A stretch of DNA of 64,000 nucleotides from an uncultured Lachnospiraceae bacterium (GCA_947089905.1 CAMUMG010000002.1:310001-374000), one strand, 5' to 3'. Counted from the first letter of the stretch, positions 45,630 through 55,725 are shown. The notes: generated by a model not told the origin, from the letters alone. Program-made: numbers and translations.

Positions 45630-48600
45630 ATGTATCAAAAAGTATCTTCCGATCTAAATTTTGTAGACAGAGAAAAAGAGGTTTTAGAGTTTTGGAAGGA
45701 AAATAAAATCTTTGAAAAAAGTATGAATTCCAACGAACAAAAAGAAACATATATGTTTTATGACGGGCCGCCTACTGCAAATGGAAAGCCACATATTGGT
45801 CACGTTTTAACCAGAGTAATCAAAGACATGATTCCTAGATACCGTACAATGAAAGGGTATATTGTTCCAAGAAAAGCAGGCTGGGATACACATGGACTTC
45901 CGGTAGAAATTGAGGTAGAAAAGAAGTTAGGATTAGATGGCAAAGAACAGATTGAACAATATGGAATGGAGCCATTTATTAAGGAATGTAAAGAAAGTGT
46001 ATGGAAATATAAAGGAATGTGGGAGGATTTTTCCAATAAAGTCGGCTTCTGGGCAGACATGGAACATCCTTATGTCACATATGACAATAATTTTATTGAA
46101 TCCGAATGGTGGGCGTTAAAAAAGATTTGGGAAAAAGGGCTTTTATATAAAGGCTTTAAAATTGTTCCATATTGCCCACGCTGTGGAACTCCGCTTTCTG
46201 CTCAGGAAGTAGCTCAAGGGTATAAAGATGTAAAAGAAAAATCTGCGATCGCAAAATTTCGATTGACTAAAACAGAAAATGAATATATTTTAGCTTGGAC
46301 AACAACCCCTTGGACACTGCCGTCAAATGTAGCCTTGGCAGTCAATCCGAAAGAAACTTATGTAAAAGTAAAGGTTCTAACAGACGAGAAAGGGACAACT
46401 GAATATTATATTCTTGCAGAGGCATTACTTTCTGTTTTAGATGGAGAATATGAAGTAGTAAACACATATCAGGGTAAAGATTTAGAGTATTGGGAATATG
46501 AGCCATTATTTGATTATGCTTTTTCCCTTCCTGATGGTACAAAAAATCCAAATGCAGACAGAGATCACGTTCTAGGAAGGAAAGCATTTTATGTAGTTTG
46601 TGCGGATTATGTTACGCTTACAGATGGTACTGGAGTAGTGCATATTGCCCCAGCTTTTGGTGCAGATGATGCAGAAGTGGGAAGAAATTATGACTTGCCA
46701 TTTTTACAGCTAGTAGATGAAAAGGGTTGTATGAAGCCAGAAACAAAAGAATTAGCAGGACTGTTTTGTAAAAAAGCAGATGAAATTGTTATGAAAACAC
46801 TGGCTTTAAAAGGACTGTTATTCAAAGTCTTGAAATTTGAACACAGTTATCCTTTCTGTTGGAGATGTGATACTCCATTGATTTATTATGCAAGAGAATC
46901 TTGGTTCATTAAAATGACCGCAGTAAAAGAAGAATTGATTCGCAATAACAATACGATTCACTGGATTCCAGAAAGCATTGGAAAAGGCAGATTTGGCGAC
47001 TGGCTTGAAAATGTTCAGGACTGGTCTATCAGCCGAAATCGTTATTGGGGAACTCCACTTAATATCTGGCAGTGTGAGTGTGGGGAACTTCATTCGGTTG
47101 GAAGCATTGCAGAATTAAAAGAACTTTCAGAAAACTGTCCAGAAGAAATAGAACTACATCGACCTTATATTGATAATGTGACAATTCGATGCCCTAAGTG
47201 CCAAAAACAGATGAAGCGGGTTTCAGAAGTTATTGACTGTTGGTTTGACTCTGGAGCAATGCCATTTGCACAGCACCATTATCCATTTGAAAATAAGGAA
47301 TTATTTGAAAAACAGTTTCCGGCGGATTTTATCTCAGAGGCTGTCGATCAGACAAGAGGATGGTTTTATTCTCTTCTTGCAGAATCCACATTACTTTTTG
47401 ACTGTGCACCTTATAAAAATGTTATCGTACTTGGCCATGTACAGGATAAAAATGGTCAGAAGATGTCTAAAACAAAGGGAAATGCTGTCGATCCATTTGA
47501 AGCATTAGAACGTTTTGGAGCAGACGCCATCAGATGGTATTTTTATAGCAATTCCGCTCCTTGGTTGCCAAATCGATTTCACGATAAAGCAGTTCAGGAA
47601 GGACAGAGAAAATTTTTAGGGACACTTTGGAATACGTATGCCTTTTTTGTACTTTATGCTAATATTGATGAGTTCGATGCAGGTAAGTATTCCCTAGAAT
47701 ATGAAAAGCTGCCTGTTATGGATCGATGGCTGCTTTCGCGTCTTAATTCTGTTGTCAAAGAAGTAGATGACCACTTAGAAAATTATCGGATTCCGGGAGC
47801 AGCAACGGCATTATTAAACTTTGTAGATGAGATGAGTAACTGGTATGTACGCCGCGGCAGAGAGCGTTTTTGGGCAAAGGGAATGGAACAGGATAAAATC
47901 AATGCCTATATGACTCTTTATACTGCGTTAGTGACAATAAGTAAAGTAGCAGCACCAATGATTCCTTTTATGGCAGAACAGATCTATCGCAATCTGGTTT
48001 GCAGTATTGATAAAAATGCGCCAGAAAGTGTACACCTATGTGATTTTCCAGTCTGCAAAGAGGAATGGATCGATACTAAACTGGAAGAAAAAATGGATCA
48101 GGTACTACAAATCGTTGTTCTTGGTCGTGCCTGCCGCAATACTGCAAATTTAAAACAACGTCAGCCATTAGGAAAGATGTATGTAAAATCAGAGACAAAA
48201 GAAGAACTATCTGAATTTTATCGTGAAATCATCGAAGAAGAATTGAATGTAAAACAGGTAATCTTTACACAGAATGTAAACGATTTTACTTCTTATACTT
48301 TTAAGCCACAGCTAAAGACACTTGGAAAGAGATTTGGAAGCCGCATCAATGCACTCAAAGAAACACTTTCTAACTTAAACGGCAGTGCTGCAATGGAACA
48401 GTTAAATGAGAAAGGAACTTTAACTGTAATGGTAGATGGTGTATCAGAGGTATTAGAAAAAGTAGATCTGTTGATTGAAACATCTCAGATGGAAGGTTAT
48501 ATCACAAATTCAGATCGCGGGATTACAGTAGTTTTAGACACCAATTTGACCGAAGAACTAATGGAAGAAGGATATGTAAGAGAAGTAATCAGTAAAATTC

Positions 48601-48821
48601 AGACCATGCGTAAAGATGCAGGTTTTGAGGTCATGGATCATATCCGTGTATATGAAGTAGGAAATGAAAATATCCGTGCTATTATGGAAAGAAATCAGGA
48701 AGAAATTAAACGGATTGTTTTGGCAGAGGAATTATGTTTCGAAGTAAAAACACAGATCATGAAAGAATGGAATCTCAACGGACAACAGGTAGAACTTGGA
48801 GTAGAAAAATTGCAAAAATAA
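45630..48821 (+). CDS. ileS: Isoleucyl-tRNA synthetase
   Basis: The 1063-aa class I enzyme has HIGH as PTANGKPHIGHVL, a CP1 editing domain (TTTPWTLPSN), CWRCDTPLIYYARESWF, DCWFDSGAMPFAQ, and KMSKS as QKMSKTKGN. The length and motifs fit the IleS2-like (eukaryote-like) branch found in many Clostridia, some of which resist mupirocin. ATG at 45630 is used because GAGGTTAGAA lies before it; an ATG four codons earlier is possible. It is T-box controlled and ends in a terminator. Confidence 0.97.
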   Translation: MYQKVSSDLNFVDREKEVLEFWKENKIFEKSMNSNEQKETYMFYDGPPTANGKPHIGHVLTRVIKDMIPRYRTMKGYIVPRKAGWDTHGLPVEIEVEKKLGLDGKEQIEQYGMEPFIKECKESVWKYKGMWEDFSNKVGFWADMEHPYVTYDNNFIESEWWALKKIWEKGLLYKGFKIVPYCPRCGTPLSAQEVAQGYKDVKEKSAIAKFRLTKTENEYILAWTTTPWTLPSNVALAVNPKETYVKVKVLTDEKGTTEYYILAEALLSVLDGEYEVVNTYQGKDLEYWEYEPLFDYAFSLPDGTKNPNADRDHVLGRKAFYVVCADYVTLTDGTGVVHIAPAFGADDAEVGRNYDLPFLQLVDEKGCMKPETKELAGLFCKKADEIVMKTLALKGLLFKVLKFEHSYPFCWRCDTPLIYYARESWFIKMTAVKEELIRNNNTIHWIPESIGKGRFGDWLENVQDWSISRNRYWGTPLNIWQCECGELHSVGSIAELKELSENCPEEIELHRPYIDNVTIRCPKCQKQMKRVSEVIDCWFDSGAMPFAQHHYPFENKELFEKQFPADFISEAVDQTRGWFYSLLAESTLLFDCAPYKNVIVLGHVQDKNGQKMSKTKGNAVDPFEALERFGADAIRWYFYSNSAPWLPNRFHDKAVQEGQRKFLGTLWNTYAFFVLYANIDEFDAGKYSLEYEKLPVMDRWLLSRLNSVVKEVDDHLENYRIPGAATALLNFVDEMSNWYVRRGRERFWAKGMEQDKINAYMTLYTALVTISKVAAPMIPFMAEQIYRNLVCSIDKNAPESVHLCDFPVCKEEWIDTKLEEKMDQVLQIVVLGRACRNTANLKQRQPLGKMYVKSETKEELSEFYREIIEEELNVKQVIFTQNVNDFTSYTFKPQLKTLGKRFGSRINALKETLSNLNGSAAMEQLNEKGTLTVMVDGVSEVLEKVDLLIETSQMEGYITNSDRGITVVLDTNLTEELMEEGYVREVISKIQTMRKDAGFEVMDHIRVYEVGNENIRAIMERNQEEIKRIVLAEELCFEVKTQIMKEWNLNGQQVELGVEKLQK

Positions 48822-48842
48822 AATAGGGATAGTAAAATCAGA

Positions 48843-48871
48843 AGGGGAAGTCTATGTAGACTTCCTCTTTT
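48843..48871 (+). terminator. Terminator after ileS
   Basis: GGAAGTCTA and TAGACTTCC pair perfectly (48846-48854 with 48857-48865), then CTCTTTT follows. Confidence 0.85.
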
Positions 48872-48958
48872 GAAATAAAACAGTTGTATTTGATAAAAAC
48901 ATATATTATTATCTAAGATAAATGATACAAAAAGTTCGTATGAAATAAGGAGAAGATT

Positions 48959-49438
48959 ATGGATAAAATTGCAAGTTTTACAGTAAATCATCTAAATTTA
49001 TTGACTGGATTATATGTTTCGAGAACAGATACGTTAGGAGAAGAAACCATTACTACTTTTGATTTACGATTTACTAGACCGAATACAGAACCTGTTATGG
49101 ATACAGCAGCAATTCATGCGATAGAACATTTAGGAGCAACCTTTTTAAGAAATCATAAAGACTGGAAAGAACGTATTATTTATTTTGGGCCGATGGGCTG
49201 CCGTACTGGATTTTATTTAATCTTAGCAGGAAATTTAAAGTCACAGGATATTTTACAATTAGTGAAAGAGATGTGTCATTTTATTTTAGAGTTTGAGGGA
49301 GAAATTCCAGGGGCAAGTGCTAAAGACTGCGGAAACTATCTGGACATGAATCTTTCCATGGCAAAGTATTATACTTCTAAATATTATGAAGAAGTATTAG
49401 AAGATCCAAAACCAGCACGAATGAACTATCCTTTATAA
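48959..49438 (+). CDS. luxS: S-ribosylhomocysteine lyase
   Basis: The 159-aa Fe(II)-dependent enzyme splits S-ribosylhomocysteine to homocysteine and DPD, the source of autoinducer-2. The metal motif is in DTAAIHAIEHLGATFLRN (HxxEH) and the GPMGCRTGFY loop holds the catalytic Cys. Also GASAKDCGNY, with the third metal ligand Cys region nearby. GGAGAAGATT precedes the ATG. A promoter-like TTGATA/TAAGAT pair lies at about 48890-48919. aroD follows 24 bp later. Confidence 0.96.
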   Translation: MDKIASFTVNHLNLLTGLYVSRTDTLGEETITTFDLRFTRPNTEPVMDTAAIHAIEHLGATFLRNHKDWKERIIYFGPMGCRTGFYLILAGNLKSQDILQLVKEMCHFILEFEGEIPGASAKDCGNYLDMNLSMAKYYTSKYYEEVLEDPKPARMNYPL

Positions 49439-49462
49439 AATCATATAGAAATGAGGAGAAAG

Positions 49463-50239
49463 ATGCCAAAAATAGAAACAGTAAAATTAAAAGAGGTAGT
49501 ACTTGGCGAAGGAAGACCAAAGATCTGTGTTCCGCTGACAGCAAAAACAAAGGAAGAATTAATAGTACAGGCAAGAACTGCCTCAAACAGTTGTGCAGAT
49601 TTGATAGAATGGAGAGCAGATCTATTCTCAGAGGATTTAGATAGAGATCAGCTGCTTTTTATACTTGATATAGTAAAGAAGTCTTTAGGTTCCATTCCTC
49701 TGTTATTTACCTGTAGAACGAAAAAAGAAGGGGGAGGAAAAGATTTTTCTGAAGCGGAATATACTAACTTAAATTTGTTTGCTGCTGAAAGTGGATTGGT
49801 GGATTTAGTGGATATTGAGGCTTTTTTTGGACAGGATCAATCTTTTGTAAAGAAAATGATTGAAAAAATACATTCATTTTCCATTCCAGTAATTACTTCT
49901 AATCATGAATTTTATAAGACACCATCTAGTAAAGAGATGGTAGAGCGAATGTGTTTTATGCAGGAAATAGGAGCGGATATTGTAAAACTGGCAGTTATGC
50001 CAGTTTGTGCAAAGGATGTACTTTCCCTGCTCTCTGCAACAGAGGAAATGGTGAGATGTTTTGCAGTAAAGCCTATTGTTACCATGTCAATGGGAAAAGA
50101 AGGCGTTGTCAGTCGCATTTGCGGAGAGACTTTTGGAAGTGCACTCACATTTGGAGCAATAGGAGAATGTTCTGCACCCGGACAGCTTCCCGCAGATAAA
50201 TTAAAAGAAATATTAATGATTTTACACGAAGGCAATTAG
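49463..50239 (+). CDS. aroD: 3-dehydroquinate dehydratase, type I
   Basis: The 258-aa enzyme of the shikimate pathway forms a Schiff base with the Lys in DIVKLAVMP; the catalytic His is in SNHEFYKTP and the substrate-binding residues in LIEWRADLF. It shows TMSMGKEGVVSRICGETFGS and APGQLPA. ATG at 49463 follows GAGGAGAAAG; the ATG at 49451 lies inside this ribosome site. No other aro gene is nearby. Confidence 0.95.
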   Translation: MPKIETVKLKEVVLGEGRPKICVPLTAKTKEELIVQARTASNSCADLIEWRADLFSEDLDRDQLLFILDIVKKSLGSIPLLFTCRTKKEGGGKDFSEAEYTNLNLFAAESGLVDLVDIEAFFGQDQSFVKKMIEKIHSFSIPVITSNHEFYKTPSSKEMVERMCFMQEIGADIVKLAVMPVCAKDVLSLLSATEEMVRCFAVKPIVTMSMGKEGVVSRICGETFGSALTFGAIGECSAPGQLPADKLKEILMILHEGN

Positions 50240-50249
50240 AGATTTTATA

Positions 50250-51449
50250 TTAAGATTGTACCTGTGTACGGTGATCTTTATAGTAATCATATACAATGTT
50301 ACCATCGATAATCGTATATAGGCAGTTAGTAAAAACTTCCATCGGATCTCCATCAAAAATGGCAATATCAGCATCTTTTCCTTCTTTTAAAGAACCAACT
50401 CGATTATCAACTCGGCAGATTTGGGCTGGATTAATCGTGATAGCACGCATAGCTTCTTTTTTTCCAAGACCAGATTTAGCAGCAAGACCAGCACAAAGAG
50501 GAAGGGATTGAATTAAAGAAACGGGATGGTCTGTGGTAATTGCCACTTTAACTCCTGCTCTTGAGAGAATTCCTGCGGTTTTAAATGCCATGTTTTGGAC
50601 TTCAATTTTATTTCTGGAAGCTAAGTCAGGGCCTACAATAGCAGGAAATTTACTGGCTGCTATCTCAGATGCAATCAAATGTCCTTCGCTACAGTGATCT
50701 AAAGTAAGATCTAAATGGAATTCTTTTGCAATCCGGATTGCAGTTAAAATATCATCTGTTCGATGGACATGGGCTTTGACTGGAATTTTTCTTTCAAAGA
50801 CAGGAATCCAAGCCTCTTTTTTAAAATCAGGTGTCCAGTCTTTAAAATTCCTTTCTTTCTTCCATTTTAAATAATACTGTTGTGCCTCAAAAAGTTCTTC
50901 ACGCAGCATAGAAGCAGTTGCCATTCGGGTTGCAGGCATTTTATTTTGTGTACCATAGTTGACCTTAGGGTTCTCGCCAAAAGCTACTTTCATGGCAGCA
51001 GGTTCTAAAATACAAAGCCTGTCAATTTCTCTGCCCTTTGTTTTCATAAATAAAAATTGTCCGCCTACTACATTGGAACTGCCAGGACCTGCCATTACGG
51101 AAGTAATGCCTGCACGTACTGCATCATCGAATGCGGCATCCATTGGATTAATAGCATCGAGAGCTCGAAGATAAGGGGTTAATGGATTTGTAATCTCATT
51201 ACAGTCATCACCCTCCTTTGCCATTTTAGATTCGGTAATTCCAATATGACAATGTGCTTCAATCAGTCCGGGATAGACAAAACAGCCACGAACATCTAGG
51301 ACAGTCAGTGGTTGTTTTGTCTGAGGAATATCTTTTGGGCAAATAGAGGGAGAAATCGTTTTAATTTTGCCATCTTCAATAAAAAGATCACGGACTATTG
51401 GCATATCATCTTCCATTGTAACTAACGTTCCATTTTGGATTAACAACAT
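50250..51449 (-). CDS. Amidohydrolase family protein
   Basis: The 399-aa metal-dependent hydrolase starts MLLIQNGTLVTMEDDMPIVRD and has the TIM-barrel motifs VYPGLIEAHCHIGI, metal-bridging region KAHVHRTDDI, DHCSEGH and VAITTDHPV, then a C-terminal composite domain (GKDADIAIFDGDP). It resembles imidazolonepropionase-like or prolidase-like amidohydrolases; the substrate is unknown. ATG at 51449 follows ATAGGAGGTATTGCC. The frame extends far upstream, but into the glgX region without support. Its stop is 10 bp from the convergent aroD. Confidence 0.9.
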   Translation of the reverse strand: MLLIQNGTLVTMEDDMPIVRDLFIEDGKIKTISPSICPKDIPQTKQPLTVLDVRGCFVYPGLIEAHCHIGITESKMAKEGDDCNEITNPLTPYLRALDAINPMDAAFDDAVRAGITSVMAGPGSSNVVGGQFLFMKTKGREIDRLCILEPAAMKVAFGENPKVNYGTQNKMPATRMATASMLREELFEAQQYYLKWKKERNFKDWTPDFKKEAWIPVFERKIPVKAHVHRTDDILTAIRIAKEFHLDLTLDHCSEGHLIASEIAASKFPAIVGPDLASRNKIEVQNMAFKTAGILSRAGVKVAITTDHPVSLIQSLPLCAGLAAKSGLGKKEAMRAITINPAQICRVDNRVGSLKEGKDADIAIFDGDPMEVFTNCLYTIIDGNIVYDYYKDHRTQVQS

Positions 51450-51505
51450 ACGGCAATACCTCCTATGAATTTTATAGGAATTTAGTATTTCCGAAAATTC
51501 ATTGT

Positions 51506-53587
51506 TTATTCTTTTACAAAGAAAAGTGCTGCTGAACGTGCTTTTAAAGTATAATTTAACTCCAAAATAGGTTGTTCTTTCGTAAAATGAGAACAGAAAG
51601 TATCTGCATATAAAAACCATTGTAGAGAGGAAGGCAGATTTGGAAGAGAAAAAGTTTGATCTTCCCAATAGACATTTAAGGCAAGATAGACAAGATCTTC
51701 GCTATCTTTATCCTCGTCATGTCCTGCATATAAAATTCCAATCCATTTTGTTTCATGAGTCAGTTGATTGTCTGGTGGATTGGATGTATAAATATTAATA
51801 GGAGAGAAACCACAAATAGAAGAAGATAGATCTTTTCGAATGACAGTATGCTCCTTACGAAATCGAATCATCTGCTTGAAAAATTCAAAAAAATCTCTGT
51901 TTTTTTCTAGTAAACTCCAATCCAGCCATGAAATTTCGTTATCCTGACAATACGCATTATTATTTCCATACTGTGTGTTGCAAAATTCATCTCCAGCAAG
52001 AAACATAGGAATTCCTCTGCTACACATCAACACCATACAGGCATTTCTCATCAGACGAAAACGTAGATCAAGTACTTCCTTTTCCTTAGTTTCTCCTTCT
52101 ATTCCACAATTCCAGCTTCTATTATCGTTACTGCCATCTGTATTATTCCAACCATTTGGTTCATTGTGTTTTTCATTATAGGAATACAGATCATATAATG
52201 TGAAACCATCATGACAGGTTAAAAAGTTGACAGAGGAATTTGAACCAATATATGCTCCCTGATATAGATCTGGAGAACCAATAATTCGTTTTACAGCCTC
52301 AGGTGCTCTCCAATATTCCCCCTTTAAATAACTGCGAAGTTCATCTCGATATTTTCCATTCCATTCTGCCCAACGTTTCCAAGCGGGAAAAGAGCCGACT
52401 TGATATAAGCCTCCTGCATCCCACGCTTCCGCAATAAGTTTAGCATTTCCTAAGATAGGATCTAGGGCAAGTCGCTCCAATAGTGGAGGATTTTTCATTG
52501 GAGATCCATCTTCATTTCGCCCCAAAATACTTGCTAAATCAAATCGAAATCCATCTATTCGATAATCTGTTACCCAATAACGTAAACAATCGACTATCAT
52601 TTGCTGAACAATTGGATGATTACAGTTTAAAGTATTACCACAACCACTGAAATTATAGTAGTGTCCCTCTGGAGTCAGCATATAATAAATATTGTTGTCA
52701 AACCCTTTTAAAGAGATAAAAGATCCATTTTCGTTGCCCTCTGCTGTATGATTAAATACAACATCGAGAAATACTTCTATACCATTTTCGTTTAAACTTC
52801 GAATCAGTGTTTTTAACTCTTGCCCCTCACGGTTATATTCATTCGCAGATGTGTAACTAGTATTAGGTGCAAAAAAACTGACAGGATTATATCCCCAATA
52901 ATCTAAAAGTACGTTTCCATCTATTTCTCGTTTTCCTAAAGTTTCATCAAACTCGAAAATAGGCATTAATTCAACCGCATTGATTCCCAGTTCTTTTAGA
53001 TAAGGAATTTTTTCCATAAGCCCAGCAAATGTACCAGGATGAGATACATTAGAAGAAGGATGTTTTGTAAATCCACGGACATGTAATTCATAAATAATTA
53101 AATCGCTCATTGGTAGTAGGGGCTGCCCAAAATCGCCCCAATCGAAATTATTTCTTACGACACGTGCCCGGTAAAGACCATCTTTTTGTTGTTGCACTCC
53201 CCAGACACTTTGACCAGTAACAGCCTTTGCATAAGGATCAAGTAATGGTTTTTTAGGATCAAATAATAACCCTCTTTTAGAATCCTTTGGACCATCTAAC
53301 CGAAAGGCATATTCAAATTCTTCAATATTTAATCCAAATACAATCATAGAATATACTTTTCCAATTCGGTAGCGTTCTGGAAATTTTAAAATAGCATATG
53401 GCTCTTCTTCTTTTCTGTGAAATAATAAAAGTTCGCAAGAAGTAGCTCCATTTGAGTGAACAGTAAAATTTACCGCCCCGGGAAGTGCAGTAGCTCCATT
53501 CACATCATAAAATCCGGGGCGAACAAAAAAGCCAGAGATTTCATCTAATGGCATCATAGAATCTGAATTGTCTTTTTTAGAATTCAT
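51506..53587 (-). CDS. glgX: Glycogen debranching enzyme (GlgX/isoamylase, GH13)
   Basis: The 693-aa protein has an N-terminal CBM48 (SNGATSCELLLFHR) and a GH13 barrel with ELHVRGFTKH, DVVFNHTAEGNENG, the nucleophile region DGFRFDLASILG, the general acid Glu in LIAEAWDAGG, and the third Asp in LTCHDGFTLYDL. NEPNGWNNTDGSNDN is typical of GlgX. It cuts alpha-1,6 branches of glycogen. ATG at 53587 has GAGGGTTATG before it; another ATG at 53599 overlaps the upstream CDF stop as ATGA, so the two genes are coupled. Confidence 0.93.
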   Translation of the reverse strand: MNSKKDNSDSMMPLDEISGFFVRPGFYDVNGATALPGAVNFTVHSNGATSCELLLFHRKEEEPYAILKFPERYRIGKVYSMIVFGLNIEEFEYAFRLDGPKDSKRGLLFDPKKPLLDPYAKAVTGQSVWGVQQQKDGLYRARVVRNNFDWGDFGQPLLPMSDLIIYELHVRGFTKHPSSNVSHPGTFAGLMEKIPYLKELGINAVELMPIFEFDETLGKREIDGNVLLDYWGYNPVSFFAPNTSYTSANEYNREGQELKTLIRSLNENGIEVFLDVVFNHTAEGNENGSFISLKGFDNNIYYMLTPEGHYYNFSGCGNTLNCNHPIVQQMIVDCLRYWVTDYRIDGFRFDLASILGRNEDGSPMKNPPLLERLALDPILGNAKLIAEAWDAGGLYQVGSFPAWKRWAEWNGKYRDELRSYLKGEYWRAPEAVKRIIGSPDLYQGAYIGSNSSVNFLTCHDGFTLYDLYSYNEKHNEPNGWNNTDGSNDNRSWNCGIEGETKEKEVLDLRFRLMRNACMVLMCSRGIPMFLAGDEFCNTQYGNNNAYCQDNEISWLDWSLLEKNRDFFEFFKQMIRFRKEHTVIRKDLSSSICGFSPINIYTSNPPDNQLTHETKWIGILYAGHDEDKDSEDLVYLALNVYWEDQTFSLPNLPSSLQWFLYADTFCSHFTKEQPILELNYTLKARSAALFFVKE

Positions 53588-53595
53588 CATAACCC

Positions 53596-54498
53596 TCATT
53601 TCTTAACAGGATTGACATGTACCATACAGTGTTTGACTAATGGAAAGTGTTCTTCTATTGTAGAGTGTACAGATTCTGCAATAGAATGAGCAGCGTTTAA
53701 TGTAAGTGTACCGTCGGCTGCAATTTCGATATCAACGTAGATCATAGCTCCAAACATTCTTGTTCGGATTTCATCGATATGATCTACTCCAGAAACTTGA
53801 AGAACAATCTGTTTCATTTGTTCCACTAAAGTATCATCACAGGATTTATCGACCATTTTATCAATAGAATCACGAAAGATAGAAATGGCTGCCTTTAAAA
53901 TAAATAAGCAGATGATTACACTGGCAACTGGATCGAAAACAGGAAATCCAAGTCTTGCTGCTAAAATACCAAGAAAGGAACCAATGGAAGAAAGGGAGTC
54001 TGAACGGTGGTGCCAAGCGTCTGCCATAAGAGCATCGGAATGAATTCGCTTGGCAGCAGATCTAGTATACCAATACATCCATTCTTTTGTAATAATAGAA
54101 CCAATAGCAGTAAAAAGAGCTAATCTTCCCGGAATAGAAAGAGAAGTATAATCTTTACTAGCTATTTTTTCTATCCCATTAAATCCAATCCCAAGACCTG
54201 TTGCAAATAAAATGACAGATAAAACGATAGAAGCTACACACTCTAACCTGTCATGTCCATAGGGATGTTCTTTATCAGACTTTTTACCAGATAGGGATAT
54301 ACCAATCATAACGATAAAGGTACTAAAAACATCAGAAGCAGAATGAACAGCATCAGAAAGCATTGCACCTGATTGTGCAACAATTCCTGCAACAAATTTT
54401 GATAATGACAAGATAATATTTACAATAATACTTAAAACAGAAACCCGCATGGCAATACGCCGATTATTTGTAGCATAATTTGATTGTTCCATACCCAT
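53596..54498 (-). CDS. Cation diffusion facilitator metal exporter
   Basis: The 300-aa membrane protein has six helices and a C-terminal ferredoxin-like domain. The metal site residues are in LSDAVHSASDVFS and DAWHHRSDSLSS, and EHPYGHDRLE is conserved. MVHVNPV ends it. It should export divalent metals in exchange for protons. A probable Ni/Co riboswitch in its leader points to cobalt or nickel as substrate. ATG at 54498 follows AAGGAGGAATTT. Confidence 0.93.
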   Translation of the reverse strand: MGMEQSNYATNNRRIAMRVSVLSIIVNIILSLSKFVAGIVAQSGAMLSDAVHSASDVFSTFIVMIGISLSGKKSDKEHPYGHDRLECVASIVLSVILFATGLGIGFNGIEKIASKDYTSLSIPGRLALFTAIGSIITKEWMYWYTRSAAKRIHSDALMADAWHHRSDSLSSIGSFLGILAARLGFPVFDPVASVIICLFILKAAISIFRDSIDKMVDKSCDDTLVEQMKQIVLQVSGVDHIDEIRTRMFGAMIYVDIEIAADGTLTLNAAHSIAESVHSTIEEHFPLVKHCMVHVNPVKK

Positions 54499-54561
54499 AA
54501 ATTCCTCCTTCATTTTTTTGGGCACATATTAAAAATCGTTCGAATTGTCATGTACAGAAAT

Positions 54562-54680
54562 AAAAAAACATCTGTAGGACAATACGAGTAAACTACTGTC
54601 CCACAGATGAAAAAGACATCTGTTGTCACAAAAACGTGACCCGGCTCCAAAAATATATGGCCTGCTCAGTTTGTACTGTA
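54562..54680 (-). ncRNA. Probable NiCo (czcD) riboswitch
   Basis: On the minus strand the leader reads ACTGAGCAGGCC, GGAGCCGGGTCAC, GTGACAACAGATG, CATCTGTGGGACAG, ATTGTCCTACAGATG and then T7. The last two form a terminator stem of about 16 bp. An alternative hairpin ACAGATG/CATCTGT upstream competes. The repeated GGGACAG-type modules, the AGCAGGC-GCCGGG pairing and the place before a CDF exporter fit the NiCo class. Confidence 0.72.
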
Positions 54681-54773
54681 GATTAATATGCAGTGCAAAG
54701 AGAATTAGTTATATTATATGGAATAAACCTTAATTTGTCAATTAATATATTACCATTTAATTAAAAAAATATT

Positions 54774-55532
54774 CTATTTTTCTAAGATAATATCAGAACA
54801 GATAGGATAATGATCCGATAAAAAAACACCATTTTTTGTGTCTTTCCAGAGTGTGGTATTTTGTATCGTAAAGTCAGGACTTACAAGCAAGTAATCAATT
54901 TTAACTGCATTTTTTAAATTTCCATATTCATGATATGTAATTCCCAAGTCTTTTGAAGTATCTGTAAGAGTGGAATTTGTAATAATAGAAAGTTCCTTAT
55001 CCGCTGGCTCTGCATTAAAATCACCCATTAAAATATAAGGGTAAGGATAAAAAGTTAGATCTTCTTTTATACGAGAAAAAATCTGAGAAAGTCCTTGTTC
55101 TCTGGCATAGACGCTCTCATGATCTAAATGAGTATTATAAATAAGAATAGGAGTGTTAAAAAAGGCAGGTTTTAAAATGGCAGCGGTACAAGTACGGGGA
55201 CATATACTTTGTGGTTCATAACGAGAAGCAGGAATTCTAGGAGTAGGGGAAAGCCAAAAGACATCTAATCCAAATAATTCTATACTTTCTTTTCTAAATG
55301 CGATAGAAGTATATTCATCTTCCAAATGGCTATCCCTGCCGCCTCCCACAACATAGTAATCGGATAAGTTATCTCTTAACCACTTTTGAACATGGGGCAA
55401 AACTTCCTGAAATCCAATAATATCTGGTTTTTCCTGTGCAATCTTTTGAAAAATCATATCCTTTCGATAGCAAAAGCAGTTCTCTTTATCCTGATTGAAA
55501 TCACATCTTATATTAAAAGTAACTACCTTCAT
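54774..55532 (-). CDS. Endonuclease/exonuclease/phosphatase family protein
   Basis: The 252-aa protein has the metal-dependent phosphodiesterase motifs VTFNIRCD, IIGFQEVLP, YNTHLDHE, LMGDFNAEP, IDYLLVS and LSDHYPI, complete from start to end. Members act on nucleic acids, phosphoinositides or sphingolipids; the EEP fold alone does not tell which. No signal peptide is seen, so it acts in the cytoplasm. GGAGAATATTTTT precedes the ATG. It has its own transcription unit on the minus strand. Confidence 0.9.
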   Translation of the reverse strand: MKVVTFNIRCDFNQDKENCFCYRKDMIFQKIAQEKPDIIGFQEVLPHVQKWLRDNLSDYYVVGGGRDSHLEDEYTSIAFRKESIELFGLDVFWLSPTPRIPASRYEPQSICPRTCTAAILKPAFFNTPILIYNTHLDHESVYAREQGLSQIFSRIKEDLTFYPYPYILMGDFNAEPADKELSIITNSTLTDTSKDLGITYHEYGNLKNAVKIDYLLVSPDFTIQNTTLWKDTKNGVFLSDHYPICSDIILEK

Positions 55533-55659
55533 AAAAATATTCTCCTTTTTGATTTATTTAATAATAATATAACATAATATATAAAAGATACAAGCATAAT
55601 CTATCCAATCCCTACGACAAACACAGAAATTGATTTTTATGAAAAATGTGAAAGCAAAT

Positions 55660-55691
55660 GTGCACTAATGTGCACATAGTTATGGTATAAT
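55660..55691 (+). promoter_or_regulatory. Promoter and twin GTGCAC operator of the rhamnosidase gene
   Basis: TATAAT at 55686-55691 is the -10 box. GTGCAC occurs at 55660-55665 and 55670-55675, overlapping the expected -35 place. This symmetrical site may bind a sugar-responsive regulator. Confidence 0.5.
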
Positions 55692-55725
55692 AGTGTTTAA
55701 CAAAAGTAGAAAGGATGGAGAAGAA

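Noticed and set aside
50296..51174. Plus-strand frames within the amidohydrolase gene
   Set aside because: They are shadows of the minus-strand gene, whose metal-binding motifs are complete.
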